Shown: positions 47,670 through 57,065, numbered from the stretch's first letter. The stretch: DNA of 64,000 bases from Cupriavidus consociatus (GCF_017814975.1 NZ_JAGIQA010000008.1:62001-126000), one strand, 5' to 3'. Notes: generated from the sequence alone by a model not told the origin. A program made the numbers and translations.

Positions 47670-47936
47670 TTACGTATTCCTTTGGGTCAATAGCAGATCG
47701 ACGGCGTGGCGGGCCGCGCCCTCCGTGTACGGGTCGAAACGATCCGCGCGCCGGCCTTGCGTGTATGGGTCGAAGCGGCCGGCCCGAGCGCTGTCCGTAT
47801 TGGTGTCGGCGTCAACGCTCGAGTCCTTTGCGGCGACTTCGAAGCCGTCAATGTGGTCAACCCGTGTCCACAGGTTGTCTGTTACCAGCGCGCCTCCAAC
47901 GATCACGACGGCGATACCAATATGCTTGAGCTGCAT
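47670..47936 (-). CDS. Small secreted or anchored protein with RFDPYT repeats
   Basis: An 88-residue protein with a hydrophobic N-terminal segment (residues 5-19, GIAVVIVGGALVTDN) and a polar tail. The motif GRFDPYTQG is repeated 13 residues on as DRFDPYTEG. AAGGAG lies 7 bases before the ATG. The stop abuts the ligase start (TAA-ATG), so it is cotranscribed and possibly coupled. DPYT-type repeats occur in small exported proteins of Burkholderiales; their function is not known to me. Confidence 0.65.
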   Translation of the reverse strand: MQLKHIGIAVVIVGGALVTDNLWTRVDHIDGFEVAAKDSSVDADTNTDSARAGRFDPYTQGRRADRFDPYTEGAARHAVDLLLTQRNT

Positions 47937-48043
47937 GGTGAACTCCTTGCTCCACTGATTTTTGGCGCCTCTTCAGCACGAGGCCTGGGGCGCTTCTCTC
48001 TATGCTTCCGCCGCTGCCCGACGACTAATGGGCCGACTGACGT

Positions 48044-49177
48044 TTAAAGCTGCGAGATCGTGGCGCGCGCCAGGCCGCGCTGCTCCAGGAAACCGAGCAG
48101 ATAACGGTGGCCGAACGCCTTCGAGCCCGAAGCAAAGCCGGCCTTGGCAAAGTCGCCGTCGATCAGCTTGATGGCACCGGCAGCCTGAAGCGCCCCTGTC
48201 GCGATATACGGCGTGATGCCGTGCACGGTCGCCCGCACTGCTGCGAGCTGGCCGCGTCCGATCGCGAAGTCGACAGTGCGATGAAGCGACGTTCGCTCCC
48301 GGGGCGGCATCGAAGGCGTCACGGAATCTACGAGCTGTTTGAGCACCGCTTCCTGTTGCTCGGGCGGCAAGTGGGCGTACTCCGCATCCCACTTCTGGCC
48401 GAGCCCATGCACCATCTGCATCGCGTTGTTGTCGTAGAAGCCCACGCAAGAGATGCAGCTGCGCACACGCGGATCGTGCTGGAAGTACACCGGCAGCGAC
48501 GTACCGCCCCACGGCAGCGCGAACACGGGCTGCAGGAAATCCGGCGAGGCGATGCTGAACGAAGCGTGCTTGTCGTGCGACACCAGTTCCTTTTCCCACA
48601 GATAGCAGGCCTCCTGCCGGTAACCTCCAAAGATAGTCGCTGTGGAGCCCACACTGACACCGGCCCCGGCGCCACGGGGACCGCGCGCCAACGTAGCCGT
48701 CTCCAGCGCATCGACGCCTGGCGTCTCGAGCGCAAGCTCTGCGGCAATTTCTGCGAATGAGTACATGTATGCATTCGACGGCGACACCACCAAACCGGCC
48801 TGACGGTACAGTTCGCCAAACTGCTCCCGCACCTGGCGGATGTAGTGCTGCTCGCCGGTGGTGTCGAGGTAATGGCATCCGGCCTTGAGCGCTGCCTCCA
48901 CGGCAACCTGTCCGAAATTGAAGAACGGACCAACGGTGGCGCACACGACCTTGGCGCCACGGAATGCGTTCACGAGCGAATCGACGCTATGTTCGGCTTC
49001 GATGATTTCGTAGTTCGCCGACTCAAGGCGAACGACGCGCTGCGCCATCATTTCCTTTGTCCGAGCAGCGTTGCGTGCCACAGCGGTGAAAGGGATGTTC
49101 TGGTCGATCAGCCAGTCCATGATCAACATGCCGGTGTAACCGCTCGCGCCATAGACGACGACGGGGTGCTTTGCCAT
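48044..49177 (-). CDS. Saccharopine-dehydrogenase-like NADP-binding reductase (DUF5938-like)
   Basis: A 377-residue protein. The Rossmann motif VVVYGASGYTGMLIMDWLI lies at the N terminus, followed by VVCATVGPFFNFG and CHYLDTTGEQHYIRQV. The family includes saccharopine dehydrogenases and trans-acting enoyl reductases. Its place in a CoA pathway suggests an enoyl or imine reduction; which one cannot be decided. First gene after the 303-base spacer, so it probably has its own promoter. Confidence 0.8.
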   Translation of the reverse strand: MAKHPVVVYGASGYTGMLIMDWLIDQNIPFTAVARNAARTKEMMAQRVVRLESANYEIIEAEHSVDSLVNAFRGAKVVCATVGPFFNFGQVAVEAALKAGCHYLDTTGEQHYIRQVREQFGELYRQAGLVVSPSNAYMYSFAEIAAELALETPGVDALETATLARGPRGAGAGVSVGSTATIFGGYRQEACYLWEKELVSHDKHASFSIASPDFLQPVFALPWGGTSLPVYFQHDPRVRSCISCVGFYDNNAMQMVHGLGQKWDAEYAHLPPEQQEAVLKQLVDSVTPSMPPRERTSLHRTVDFAIGRGQLAAVRATVHGITPYIATGALQAAGAIKLIDGDFAKAGFASGSKAFGHRYLLGFLEQRGLARATISQL

Positions 49178-49480
49178 GATTTGTCTCCTGCTAGTTCAGG
49201 TTGTTGAGAATTGAATCAATTCAATGCGTGTCGATACCTGAGCCGCCTCGTGCATCGAGTATCCGAATCCGCAGGCACCCCTAACGTGAAGCGCCTGCTG
49301 CTTGCTGTTTCCCTTCAAAGGTGGGCATCAGAGTCCACCAATCCGGCCATCAATTTGTAGAGCGCAAAGACAAACGTAGGTCATATTGACTAATTAATAG
49401 AAATGCATGCCCGGCGTGCCCGCTTCCGACGGCTTCCGTGCCGGTGCCGCGCCGTCGAATCGAAGCGAGTCAGAAACTAC
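49178..49480. promoter_or_regulatory. Internal promoter region with a 16-bp palindrome
   Basis: The only large gap inside the cluster. It contains the perfect inverted repeat ATTGAAT-CA-ATTCAAT at 49210-49225, 33 bases before the start codon of the reductase gene, and an AT-rich stretch (TATTGACTAATTAATAG) near 49385. Together these suggest a second promoter and operator splitting the cluster into two transcripts. Confidence 0.5.
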
Positions 49481-50161
49481 TTAGTGCGCAACTGCACCAT
49501 CATGCTCAGGTGTCATTCCGGCCAGATAACGCGCCACAGCCGGGATGTCTTCGCTCGACAGCATTGACGCAGCGCCGTTCATTGCCCCCGTTGGGTCCTT
49601 GCGTGCGCCCGTCTTGAAGTCGGTGAGCTGCTTCGCCAGATAGTCCGCCCCTTGCCCTGCCAGACGCGGCACCTGATCCTTGCCCATCAGATTCCCGCCG
49701 TGGCAAGCCTGGCAACTTCGTGCCTGGACGAGCGCCAGCCCTCGTGTTTCGAGCGCTGCATCGGCTGGAACGTCTTCGTTTCGAGCCGGTGTTTGTTTTG
49801 CGAAGTAAATCGCGAATGCGTCAATCTCTGCATCGGTCAGATCCTTCGCAAGCGGGCCCATGTATGCGTTGGGCCGTTGGTCGCTAGCAAACGCATGCAG
49901 CTGAGCGGCGATATACGCCTTCGGCTGACCGGACAGTGCCGGATACCACGCATTGAGTGACTGCCCGCGCGGGCCATGACAGACAAAACAGGCCTCTTGG
50001 GGCTGCGGCCACGGGCCGGCGTTGGCCTTGTTTGTCTCGCCGATCTGGTGCATGGCTTTCTCGTAGCGCATGCCATCGATGACATCCCGGCCATAGAGCA
50101 TGCCAGCAATAGCAACTCCTGCCAGCGTAACAACGGCGACGATGATCAAGGTGCGCTTCAT
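49481..50161 (-). CDS. Di-heme cytochrome c (c4-like), pair 2
   Basis: A 226-residue cytochrome with heme sites C58-C61-H62 (CFVCH) and CQACH near residue 153. The N-terminal hydrophobic segment (LIIVAVVTLAGVAIAGMLYG) looks like an uncleaved anchor. The layout, including PALSGQPKAYI / PRLAGQGADYL, mirrors the first cytochrome of the cluster. It starts directly after the stop of the flavoprotein gene (TAA-ATG), strongly suggesting that it is the electron acceptor of that enzyme. Confidence 0.9.
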   Translation of the reverse strand: MKRTLIIVAVVTLAGVAIAGMLYGRDVIDGMRYEKAMHQIGETNKANAGPWPQPQEACFVCHGPRGQSLNAWYPALSGQPKAYIAAQLHAFASDQRPNAYMGPLAKDLTDAEIDAFAIYFAKQTPARNEDVPADAALETRGLALVQARSCQACHGGNLMGKDQVPRLAGQGADYLAKQLTDFKTGARKDPTGAMNGAASMLSSEDIPAVARYLAGMTPEHDGAVAH

Positions 50162-51664
50162 TTACGCCACCTCGCCTTGACTGGTCAGGGCGGCAAGCGC
50201 CTGCAAAGCGGCGCGATGGCCAGCACGGACCGCACCGTCCATCGCACCGGCCCAGATGTCTGCGGTTTCTGTGCCCGACCAGATCAACCGGCCCACCGCG
50301 GGATGCAGGAATTTTCCCCACTTCGTCCAGAAGCCCGGAGGAATCGGATGGATGCACTGAAGCGTCCATGGATCAATCTTGCCCCAGTCGAAATCGTGGA
50401 ACTGCGTCGGGCGCAGCGCCTTGTCACCTAAAGACTTGGCATAGATGGCTGACAACATCCGCTCAGCAGCCTTTGGCTCGCTGGGCAGCGAGCCAGGCGC
50501 CACGAACGCGGAGATCACACCGACCGAACCGTCCGGCGGCGAGTTATCGTAGGCCATGAAGACCGGGCCGCCCACCTGGAAGATCTGCCCATTCAGACCG
50601 TCATTCCGCCAGAATGGCTTGTCATAAACGTGCACCGTCTTGCGCATTGGCGCGTTCGCCGGCCATCGCCGCTGCAGTTGCGATCGTCCCTGGGGCAGTG
50701 GCGGATCGAACACCACCTGATTGCACAGCGCCGGGTTCATCGCAACGATCACCCGGCGAGCGCGTATCGCTCCTTGATCAGTAAGAACCTCGATGATGTC
50801 GCGATTCCACCCGGAGATCTTGCGTACCGGGCGGGACAGTTTCACCTTGTCACCGAGGTCCTTGGCCATCTTGATGCTGAGAATTTGTGCACCTCCGACG
50901 AAACGCGTTTCTTGCGCACCGCCTTTGGTTGACTCGAGTTGGTCGAGGTTGCAGTTGGCACTGTTGATCACCGACAGGTAGTGCAGCAGTCCAAGCTGCG
51001 CCGGCGCGCCGCCAAGCGATAGTTGCGCTGCAATGCCTAGGAAATATCCGTCTTCATGCTTCACGCCTTGCTGCAGCAACCAGTCGCCATACGTGAGCTT
51101 GTCGAGGTCTGCCGCTGTCTTCGCTTGCCAGGGCATACCGGATGGCACACCACGTGCGAGCGTGTTGAGCTTGGCCCCAATGACTTCGTCACCGCCGGCA
51201 GTACCATGGAGGTCTTGAGCCACCCGCGTATCGCCAGCGAGGATGACGGTCTTGCCGGCGTAGTAAGTCGGGAACGTGTCGACCTCAAGCTCGCGGGCCA
51301 GATCCGCAATCGCCGTCTGCCCGGGGCCGATCCACTGGCCGCCGGCCTCGGAAACGACACCGTGCCCAAGGTCGTGGTTGTAGGTGCGTCCGCCGACGCG
51401 ATCCCGTGCCTCCAGGACAACGAACGACTCGCACCCGGCGCGCTTCAGGTCACGCGCAGCGGTCAGCCCCGCCAGACCCGCGCCGATGATCGCAACATCC
51501 AGCACGTCGCGCCCTGCGGAGGTGACCATGGCGCCTTCAGCCCCCGATACCTCTCTCGCTGCCAGCGACACGGCCCCGACAGCTGCCATGCGCAGGAGCT
51601 GCCGCCTGGTCTCTACATCTGGCTTGCGCTTCGGCGTCGCCTGCGATGTGCCGTCTTTCTTCAT
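50162..51664 (-). CDS. Tat-exported flavin amine oxidase/dehydrogenase, pair 2
   Basis: A 500-residue flavoprotein, a clear paralog of the one at 40-41.5 kb. The Tat motif is TRRQLLRMAAVG (R20-R21). FAD parts are VAIIGAGLAGLTAARDLKRAG and VVLEARDRVGGRTYNHD, with WSGTETADIWAGAMDGAVRAG at the C terminus. Shared segments such as GGQWIGPGQTA and QETRFVGGAQILSIKMA run through both proteins. It is the gene after the YCF48-like gene and pairs with the next cytochrome. Confidence 0.9.
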   Translation of the reverse strand: MKKDGTSQATPKRKPDVETRRQLLRMAAVGAVSLAAREVSGAEGAMVTSAGRDVLDVAIIGAGLAGLTAARDLKRAGCESFVVLEARDRVGGRTYNHDLGHGVVSEAGGQWIGPGQTAIADLARELEVDTFPTYYAGKTVILAGDTRVAQDLHGTAGGDEVIGAKLNTLARGVPSGMPWQAKTAADLDKLTYGDWLLQQGVKHEDGYFLGIAAQLSLGGAPAQLGLLHYLSVINSANCNLDQLESTKGGAQETRFVGGAQILSIKMAKDLGDKVKLSRPVRKISGWNRDIIEVLTDQGAIRARRVIVAMNPALCNQVVFDPPLPQGRSQLQRRWPANAPMRKTVHVYDKPFWRNDGLNGQIFQVGGPVFMAYDNSPPDGSVGVISAFVAPGSLPSEPKAAERMLSAIYAKSLGDKALRPTQFHDFDWGKIDPWTLQCIHPIPPGFWTKWGKFLHPAVGRLIWSGTETADIWAGAMDGAVRAGHRAALQALAALTSQGEVA

Positions 51665-51729
51665 TATGTTGTTCCTCTTCCAAAAATGGTCAGTGCGGCT
51701 GCTGCTTCCAGATCAGGATATGAACCTGA

Positions 51730-52701
51730 TCAAAGCCCGGCCAGCACGCCGCCATTCGAAAACAGAATCGGCTTGCCGCCTGCATCGATCACAGCGGCAG
51801 TCAGTGCCGCCCGATCGGGACGCTGCGCGACCTCCGGTGGCGCACCGTCTTCAAGCTGCCTCATGACGAGCCCGTCCAGTCCAACGCCAACAAAGCCATT
51901 ACCGCTTGCCACGAGATTGGTGATCGAACTCTTCGTCTTCGTCTTCAACGGCGACCAGGTCGCACCGCCATCGCTGCTCTGGAACAGGCTGCCGAGCAGA
52001 CCACCCACAACAATCCGTCCATCGGGCATTGCCACGCCCGACCACAGCGAGCCCTTGCCGCCCGTCGCCAGGTAGCCCCAGTTTGCACCGCCGTCGGTCG
52101 ACTTCAGAACCGTCCCTTGCTCAGCAGAGATGTAAAGCGCGCCCTTCTGATCCGCGAACACGTGGTACAAGTTGCGATCGGCCTTGCCGCCGTCCGGGGG
52201 TTTCGGGAGCGTCGTTTTGGTCCATGTCTTGCCACCGTCATGGGTCTGGAGCATCAATGACCACAGACCGACGGCAACGCCATCGTGGTCGTTGGTGAAA
52301 AGCACCGAAAACAACGGCTGATCGACCGCCGTGTCCATGCGCTGCTTTTCCCAAGTTTCACCGCCATCGCGGGTGGCGAGAATCACGCCCCACTGACCCA
52401 CCACCCAGCCGTGCTTGTCATCGGCAAAGGTGACGGCGGACAGCGTGGCGGAGACCGGTACGCTGCGCGCCTGCCGATAGGTCTTGCCTTCGTCGTCGGA
52501 GAGCAGAACGATGCCGTGCTCGCCCACGGCAACGATGCGTTTGCCGGCGCGCGTGGCATCCAGCAGCATCCTGTGGGTGGAAGCAGACCACGTGTGCGCG
52601 GGCTTCGCGGCCCAGGTGGTAACCGACCCTTTGGGTGGTGTTTGTGCAAACGCTGCGGTAGCCACACACAGCGCGATGCCGGCAACAAGAGTCTTGATCA
52701 T
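51730..52701 (-). CDS. YCF48-like beta-propeller protein, exported
   Basis: A 323-residue protein with a Sec signal (LVAGIALCVATAAFAQ). Repeats of the type DGGxTWxK (DGGETWEKQR, DGGKTWTKT, DGGANWGYL, DGGATWSPL) mark a beta-propeller like photosystem assembly factor YCF48. In non-photosynthetic bacteria such proteins stand beside RND and DUF1302/DUF1329 genes in pathways for steroids and other hydrophobic compounds. It likely works at the periplasmic side of the transporter next door. Confidence 0.88.
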   Translation of the reverse strand: MIKTLVAGIALCVATAAFAQTPPKGSVTTWAAKPAHTWSASTHRMLLDATRAGKRIVAVGEHGIVLLSDDEGKTYRQARSVPVSATLSAVTFADDKHGWVVGQWGVILATRDGGETWEKQRMDTAVDQPLFSVLFTNDHDGVAVGLWSLMLQTHDGGKTWTKTTLPKPPDGGKADRNLYHVFADQKGALYISAEQGTVLKSTDGGANWGYLATGGKGSLWSGVAMPDGRIVVGGLLGSLFQSSDGGATWSPLKTKTKSSITNLVASGNGFVGVGLDGLVMRQLEDGAPPEVAQRPDRAALTAAVIDAGGKPILFSNGGVLAGL

Positions 52702-52732
52702 GGCTGAGTCTCTGTAGTGATGTTCCTGCGCA

Positions 52733-55093
52733 TCAGTGGCTGAGCAGGCCCGGCGCGCGCGCCGGCTTGCTGCGCGGAAACCAACGCTCCAGCACCGAAG
52801 CCAGCGCGGGCAGTGCCGTCATGGCCATTACCAGGTTGACGAGGAACATGAACGCCAGCAGCTTGCCCATGTCGGCCTGGAACTTCAGTGCCGAGAAGCT
52901 CCACGTCGCCACACCGATTGCCAGCGTGATGGCCGTAAAGATCGTGGCCACGCACTCGAACTCCAGCGCACGCTCCATGGCTTTCTCGATCGGATCGCCT
53001 TCGGCCAGGTGCCGCTGCAGGCGGTTGTAGATGTACAGCGCATAGTCCACACCGATACCGACCGCCAGCACCATCACCGGCAAGGTCGCCACCGTCAGGC
53101 CGATTTTGAGTTCCTTCATGAACCAGTAGCCGATGAAGGTCGCCACCGACAGCGGCACACAGCACGCCAGCATCGAGCGCCAGTCGCGGTAGGCCAGGAA
53201 CACCAGAATCACGATGGCGGCGTACACGTACAACATCATCGGCAGTTCGCTCTTTTCTACCTCGTCGTTGGTGGCTGCCAGCACACCTGCATTGCCCGCC
53301 GCGAGGCGGATGTTGATACCCGGGAACGGATGTGTCGTGCGGTACTGTTTGATGTCGTCGAGGATCCGGTTGATCGTCGTCGCTTTGTGATCGGTCAGGT
53401 ACAGGTGGACGGCGGTCATGCTGCAGTCGGCCGTCATGAAGCCCTTCAGGCGGGCCACATCGACAGACACCGCGCCATAGTTGTCGGGGTCGATCGGTAT
53501 GACGTTCATCTTGGGATAGTCTTCGTTGTAGCCCGCGTTGTACGTGCGCAGCATCCCCGAGTACGACTGTGCGGACACCACGCCAGGCGCGGTGCGCATG
53601 GCGGCTGTGAACTCGTTCTCATACAGCCCAACTGCAGCGTTGTCGCACGCCTTGCCGCTCGATTCGATCGCCACCGAGAGCCAGTCGAGACCCATGTCGT
53701 AATTGCCCGCGATAGACGTCGCATCGCGGTTGAAGCGGGCTTCCTCACGCAGCTCCGGCGCGCCCGGCTGCAGCGTGCCGATCACACGGTCGCGGCTCTG
53801 CCAGACGGAGACAGCAAACACCATCAACGTGATCAGAAGCGTGACGCCTGCGACCTTCGGCTGTGCCACCCGCGACAGCGGGCGCAGGAACGCCGAGCGC
53901 CAGGCACCTCGCTTGAGTGCGCTTTCAGCATAGGCCTGGGTGAAGTTGAAGCACGATGCGGCCACCGGCAGCAGGATCAGGTTCGTGACGATCTTGTAGG
54001 CCACGCCCAGTGATGCCGTGATCGCCAACTCGCGCACCATCGGAATTGGGATCAGCAGCAGCGTGATGAACGACACGAACGCGGTGACGAGTGCCAGCAC
54101 GCCCGGGATCAGCAGGCCGCTGAAGCTATGGCGTGCAGCGTCATATGAGCTATTGCCGCGTGCGATTTCACGCACGATGAAGTTGACCTGCTGCACGCCG
54201 TGCGACACGCCGATGGCAAATACCAGGAAGGGCACCAGCACCGCCAGCGGGTCCAGACCAAAGCCCAGCAGCCTCAAGGTGCCGAACTGCCAGACCAGCG
54301 ATGACAGCGAACACACGATCAGCAGCACGGTGAAGCGCACCGAATGGCAGTACCAGTAGACCGCGAGTGCGGTCAGCAGCAGTGCGATTGCGCAAAATCC
54401 CAGCACGGCCGTGGCGCCATCGGCAATGTCGCCGATCTGCTTGGCGAAGCCGATGATCTGCACTTCGTAGCCGGCGTCCTCGAACGGCTTGCGGATCTTG
54501 TCTTCGAGCGTATGGTTGAACGCCACGTAGTCGAGCACCTTGCCCGTGCTATCCCGTTCGTTCAGCTCGGCCGTGATCATGGCGCTGTCTTCGTTGTGCG
54601 AGACCAGCGTGCCGACATAACCGCCCAGCGTGGTCGCGCGACGGATGTCCGCAACAACCTCTGGCGTCAGTTGATCCGGCGTGATGTTGCCCGAGATGAT
54701 CGGCTCCGCGCGAAACCCTTCTTCTGTGACCTCGTTGACGAACGCGTTGGGCGTCCAGAGCGAGCGCACACCGATGCGATCCACGTTCGGCAGGTACGTC
54801 ACCGCCTGCGTCACCTTGTACAGTCGCGTCAGGCCTTCCGGCGTCCAGATGGAGCCGTTCCTGGCGCGCACCACCACCGTGATCCGGTTCGCGCCGAGCA
54901 AATTGGACCGGTACTTCTGGAACGTCTCGATGTATTCATGGCCGATCGGCATCTGCTTCTCGAAGCCGGCGTCCATCCGCAATTGCACGGCGAATACCGC
55001 CATCACGGCCGTAAACAGCCCGATCACGGCAAGCACGATCATGCGGTGGCCAAAGAAGACACTTTCCATGCCGCTGACTAGACGATTGAGCAC
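52733..55093 (-). CDS. MMPL/RND-family transporter
   Basis: A 786-residue inner-membrane protein with 12 predicted helices and two large periplasmic loops (about 35-235 and 430-620). The motif GVDYALYIYNRLQRHL in the second half is typical of the MMPL/RND sterol-type family. It probably moves a hydrophobic substrate across the periplasm or inner membrane. It sits between the YCF48-like gene and the DUF1302 gene. Confidence 0.9.
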   Translation of the reverse strand: MLNRLVSGMESVFFGHRMIVLAVIGLFTAVMAVFAVQLRMDAGFEKQMPIGHEYIETFQKYRSNLLGANRITVVVRARNGSIWTPEGLTRLYKVTQAVTYLPNVDRIGVRSLWTPNAFVNEVTEEGFRAEPIISGNITPDQLTPEVVADIRRATTLGGYVGTLVSHNEDSAMITAELNERDSTGKVLDYVAFNHTLEDKIRKPFEDAGYEVQIIGFAKQIGDIADGATAVLGFCAIALLLTALAVYWYCHSVRFTVLLIVCSLSSLVWQFGTLRLLGFGLDPLAVLVPFLVFAIGVSHGVQQVNFIVREIARGNSSYDAARHSFSGLLIPGVLALVTAFVSFITLLLIPIPMVRELAITASLGVAYKIVTNLILLPVAASCFNFTQAYAESALKRGAWRSAFLRPLSRVAQPKVAGVTLLITLMVFAVSVWQSRDRVIGTLQPGAPELREEARFNRDATSIAGNYDMGLDWLSVAIESSGKACDNAAVGLYENEFTAAMRTAPGVVSAQSYSGMLRTYNAGYNEDYPKMNVIPIDPDNYGAVSVDVARLKGFMTADCSMTAVHLYLTDHKATTINRILDDIKQYRTTHPFPGINIRLAAGNAGVLAATNDEVEKSELPMMLYVYAAIVILVFLAYRDWRSMLACCVPLSVATFIGYWFMKELKIGLTVATLPVMVLAVGIGVDYALYIYNRLQRHLAEGDPIEKAMERALEFECVATIFTAITLAIGVATWSFSALKFQADMGKLLAFMFLVNLVMAMTALPALASVLERWFPRSKPARAPGLLSH

Positions 55094-55156
55094 AACCTCA
55101 CTCCTTTAAGTATTCCAGCGGCGCACCGCATGCACCGCCCCTCACGGGTCACCCCG

Positions 55157-56989
55157 TCAGAAATTTCGCGTGACGAATGCACCGATGAAGTTGCGATCCG
55201 CGTATGGCTGTCCCACCGACTGGTGCCCACCGAAGAACGCCGTGAAGTTCACGCCGGCCTGCCACTTGGCCGGGTTCTGATTGAACAGGACATACAAGTT
55301 CAGTGCCTTCGCGCCCTGGAGGTAGTTCGCCGACATAGTCGGCGTATAGCCATAGAGCGATGTCATGAACGTCACGCCGGGTGTCACCTGCCAGCCGGGA
55401 ATTAGCGATCCGTCATACGTCCAGTTGAAATCGATGGTTGCGCCCACCGAACTCGACGTGCCCTGCGACATCGCGATCGGATAGCCCAGACCTGAGTTCT
55501 GGTTCAACCAGGGCAGATAGCCGGCAGCGGTCGCCTGTGTCACGGTTTGTCCGTCGATCGTTCGCGTAACGCCATGCGAGCTCAGGCCCGGGTAGTAGAT
55601 CCACGTGGCCTCCCAGGTCAGATTCGCCTGGTCTGCGCCGAGCAGCTTGAGGAACGGATACTCGCTGCGCGTAAGGGCCAGGATGCCGTTGATGTCGAAC
55701 TGAAGCTTCTTCCTGTCGGCCCACTGCCGGCAATTGATGCCGGAGACACCGTTCGTGTTCATGTCGAGCGGACCGCCGGCGCCATAGCAGCCTGATAACG
55801 CCACGGCGTCATGAGGCCGATATGACAGCTCGGTACCGATCGCCCAATCGCCAACGGGGAAATTCGCGCTGGCCCCGAAGAGCTGGCGATTGCCGAGATA
55901 CGACCACTGTGCCGCCCCGTTAGGCAATGAGGCCAGCACCGGCGACTTGTCGATATAGTTGATGTAATAGAGCGCGAAGTTTGCAGGCAAGGATGCCGGC
56001 GTGTAGTTGAGTTTCAGACCGAACTGGGGCCTGTACTTCGCGGGCAGTTCCGACGCGACGGGAATACCGATATCAAAGAATGGGGGGCCAGCAAAGTCGC
56101 CGTTGACCAGGCCATTGTTGATGGCGCTGATCGTGCTCGAGTTGTGGCTATCTGGCCCCGCAATCGTGCCCGCGCTAGGGCCTGCCACGTTGAAATTTCT
56201 TGTATTGATTGTCAATGGCTCCGCGCCGCGGCCTAAGACATTCGTGGCCGACCAGTAGGATCCGACCGGCGGGTAGCGGTTGCCGTTCCACTGGAACTGG
56301 TAATAGGCCTCGGTGCTGAAGCCGCCGGGAAGACCGGTGGCGAAGCTCAGCATCGGCGCCGGGCGCAGGGCCTGCTTGAGCTGTGTGCCGGGAATCAGCA
56401 GCTTCTGGATATCGAGCGAGTTGGTCGCATTGATGCCACTCTGCGCGAAGATGCTCTCCCCCCAGTTGATCACCTGGTTGCCGAGGCGCACATGCGCTTT
56501 CCGTTCCGCGATGGTGAAGTCCTTCTGGCCCCAGAGATCGAGCAACTGCGCGTCGTAGACCACCTGCGCCGCCGCGGTGCTCGTCAACGGCGTCCTGGCC
56601 GTGTCCTTGGACATGAAGTCATACATGCCGGTACCGCGGGCCATGAATTTGAGCCCCTCGCCCGGCATCGTCAGCAGCAATTCACTGGTCGCGCTGAGGT
56701 AAGTGCTGAATGCCTGCCCCTTGCGGTAGTTCAGGTTGCCGTTGTCGCCAAAGCCCCACTGATCGACATTGGCAGCTGCGCCGCAGCCGTTCGCGTTCGG
56801 ATCGCCCGTGAGGGAACAGCTCGGGTTCTTGACCCGAATCCCCGCGCCGGCAGTAATGTTGGTCACCAGCGAGCCTTTGATGGCATCGTCCGCGCCCGCC
56901 GTAAAGTCGAACGCGTACGCGCTCGATGCTGTCGCCCCCAGCACGGCGAGCGAAATCGCGCTCCGCCGGGATACCTTGTTTGTTTTCAT
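55157..56989 (-). CDS. DUF1302 family outer-membrane protein
   Basis: A 610-residue protein with a signal peptide ending SSAYAFDF and a beta-barrel-like pattern. It shows WGESIFAQSGINATNSLDI and the C-terminal aromatic ending FVTRNF, which fits an outer-membrane barrel. DUF1302 proteins occur in gene clusters for hydrophobic substrates. It probably provides uptake across the outer membrane. A stable hairpin precedes it. Confidence 0.88.
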   Translation of the reverse strand: MKTNKVSRRSAISLAVLGATASSAYAFDFTAGADDAIKGSLVTNITAGAGIRVKNPSCSLTGDPNANGCGAAANVDQWGFGDNGNLNYRKGQAFSTYLSATSELLLTMPGEGLKFMARGTGMYDFMSKDTARTPLTSTAAAQVVYDAQLLDLWGQKDFTIAERKAHVRLGNQVINWGESIFAQSGINATNSLDIQKLLIPGTQLKQALRPAPMLSFATGLPGGFSTEAYYQFQWNGNRYPPVGSYWSATNVLGRGAEPLTINTRNFNVAGPSAGTIAGPDSHNSSTISAINNGLVNGDFAGPPFFDIGIPVASELPAKYRPQFGLKLNYTPASLPANFALYYINYIDKSPVLASLPNGAAQWSYLGNRQLFGASANFPVGDWAIGTELSYRPHDAVALSGCYGAGGPLDMNTNGVSGINCRQWADRKKLQFDINGILALTRSEYPFLKLLGADQANLTWEATWIYYPGLSSHGVTRTIDGQTVTQATAAGYLPWLNQNSGLGYPIAMSQGTSSSVGATIDFNWTYDGSLIPGWQVTPGVTFMTSLYGYTPTMSANYLQGAKALNLYVLFNQNPAKWQAGVNFTAFFGGHQSVGQPYADRNFIGAFVTRNF

Positions 56990-57015
56990 CGCCTTCCTCC
57001 AACCCGATTCCTTTA

Positions 57016-57047
57016 GCCGGCGCGTGCCTCCTCAAACGCGCGCCGGC
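57016..57047 (-). other. GC-rich intercistronic hairpin between DUF1329 and DUF1302 genes
   Basis: The perfect 9-bp stem GCCGGCGCG/CGCGCCGGC with a 14-base loop lies about 20 bases after the DUF1329 stop. No T-run follows, so it is not a full terminator. It may protect or tune the mRNA between the two genes. Confidence 0.5.
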
Positions 57048-57065
57048 CCTCCCCTGCGGCTGCCT

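Noticed and set aside
49377..49382. A single TAGGTC (reverse of GACCTA) in the internal spacer
   Set aside because: A lone 6-mer is expected dozens of times in 64 kb and lacks the CGCG block of the array units.
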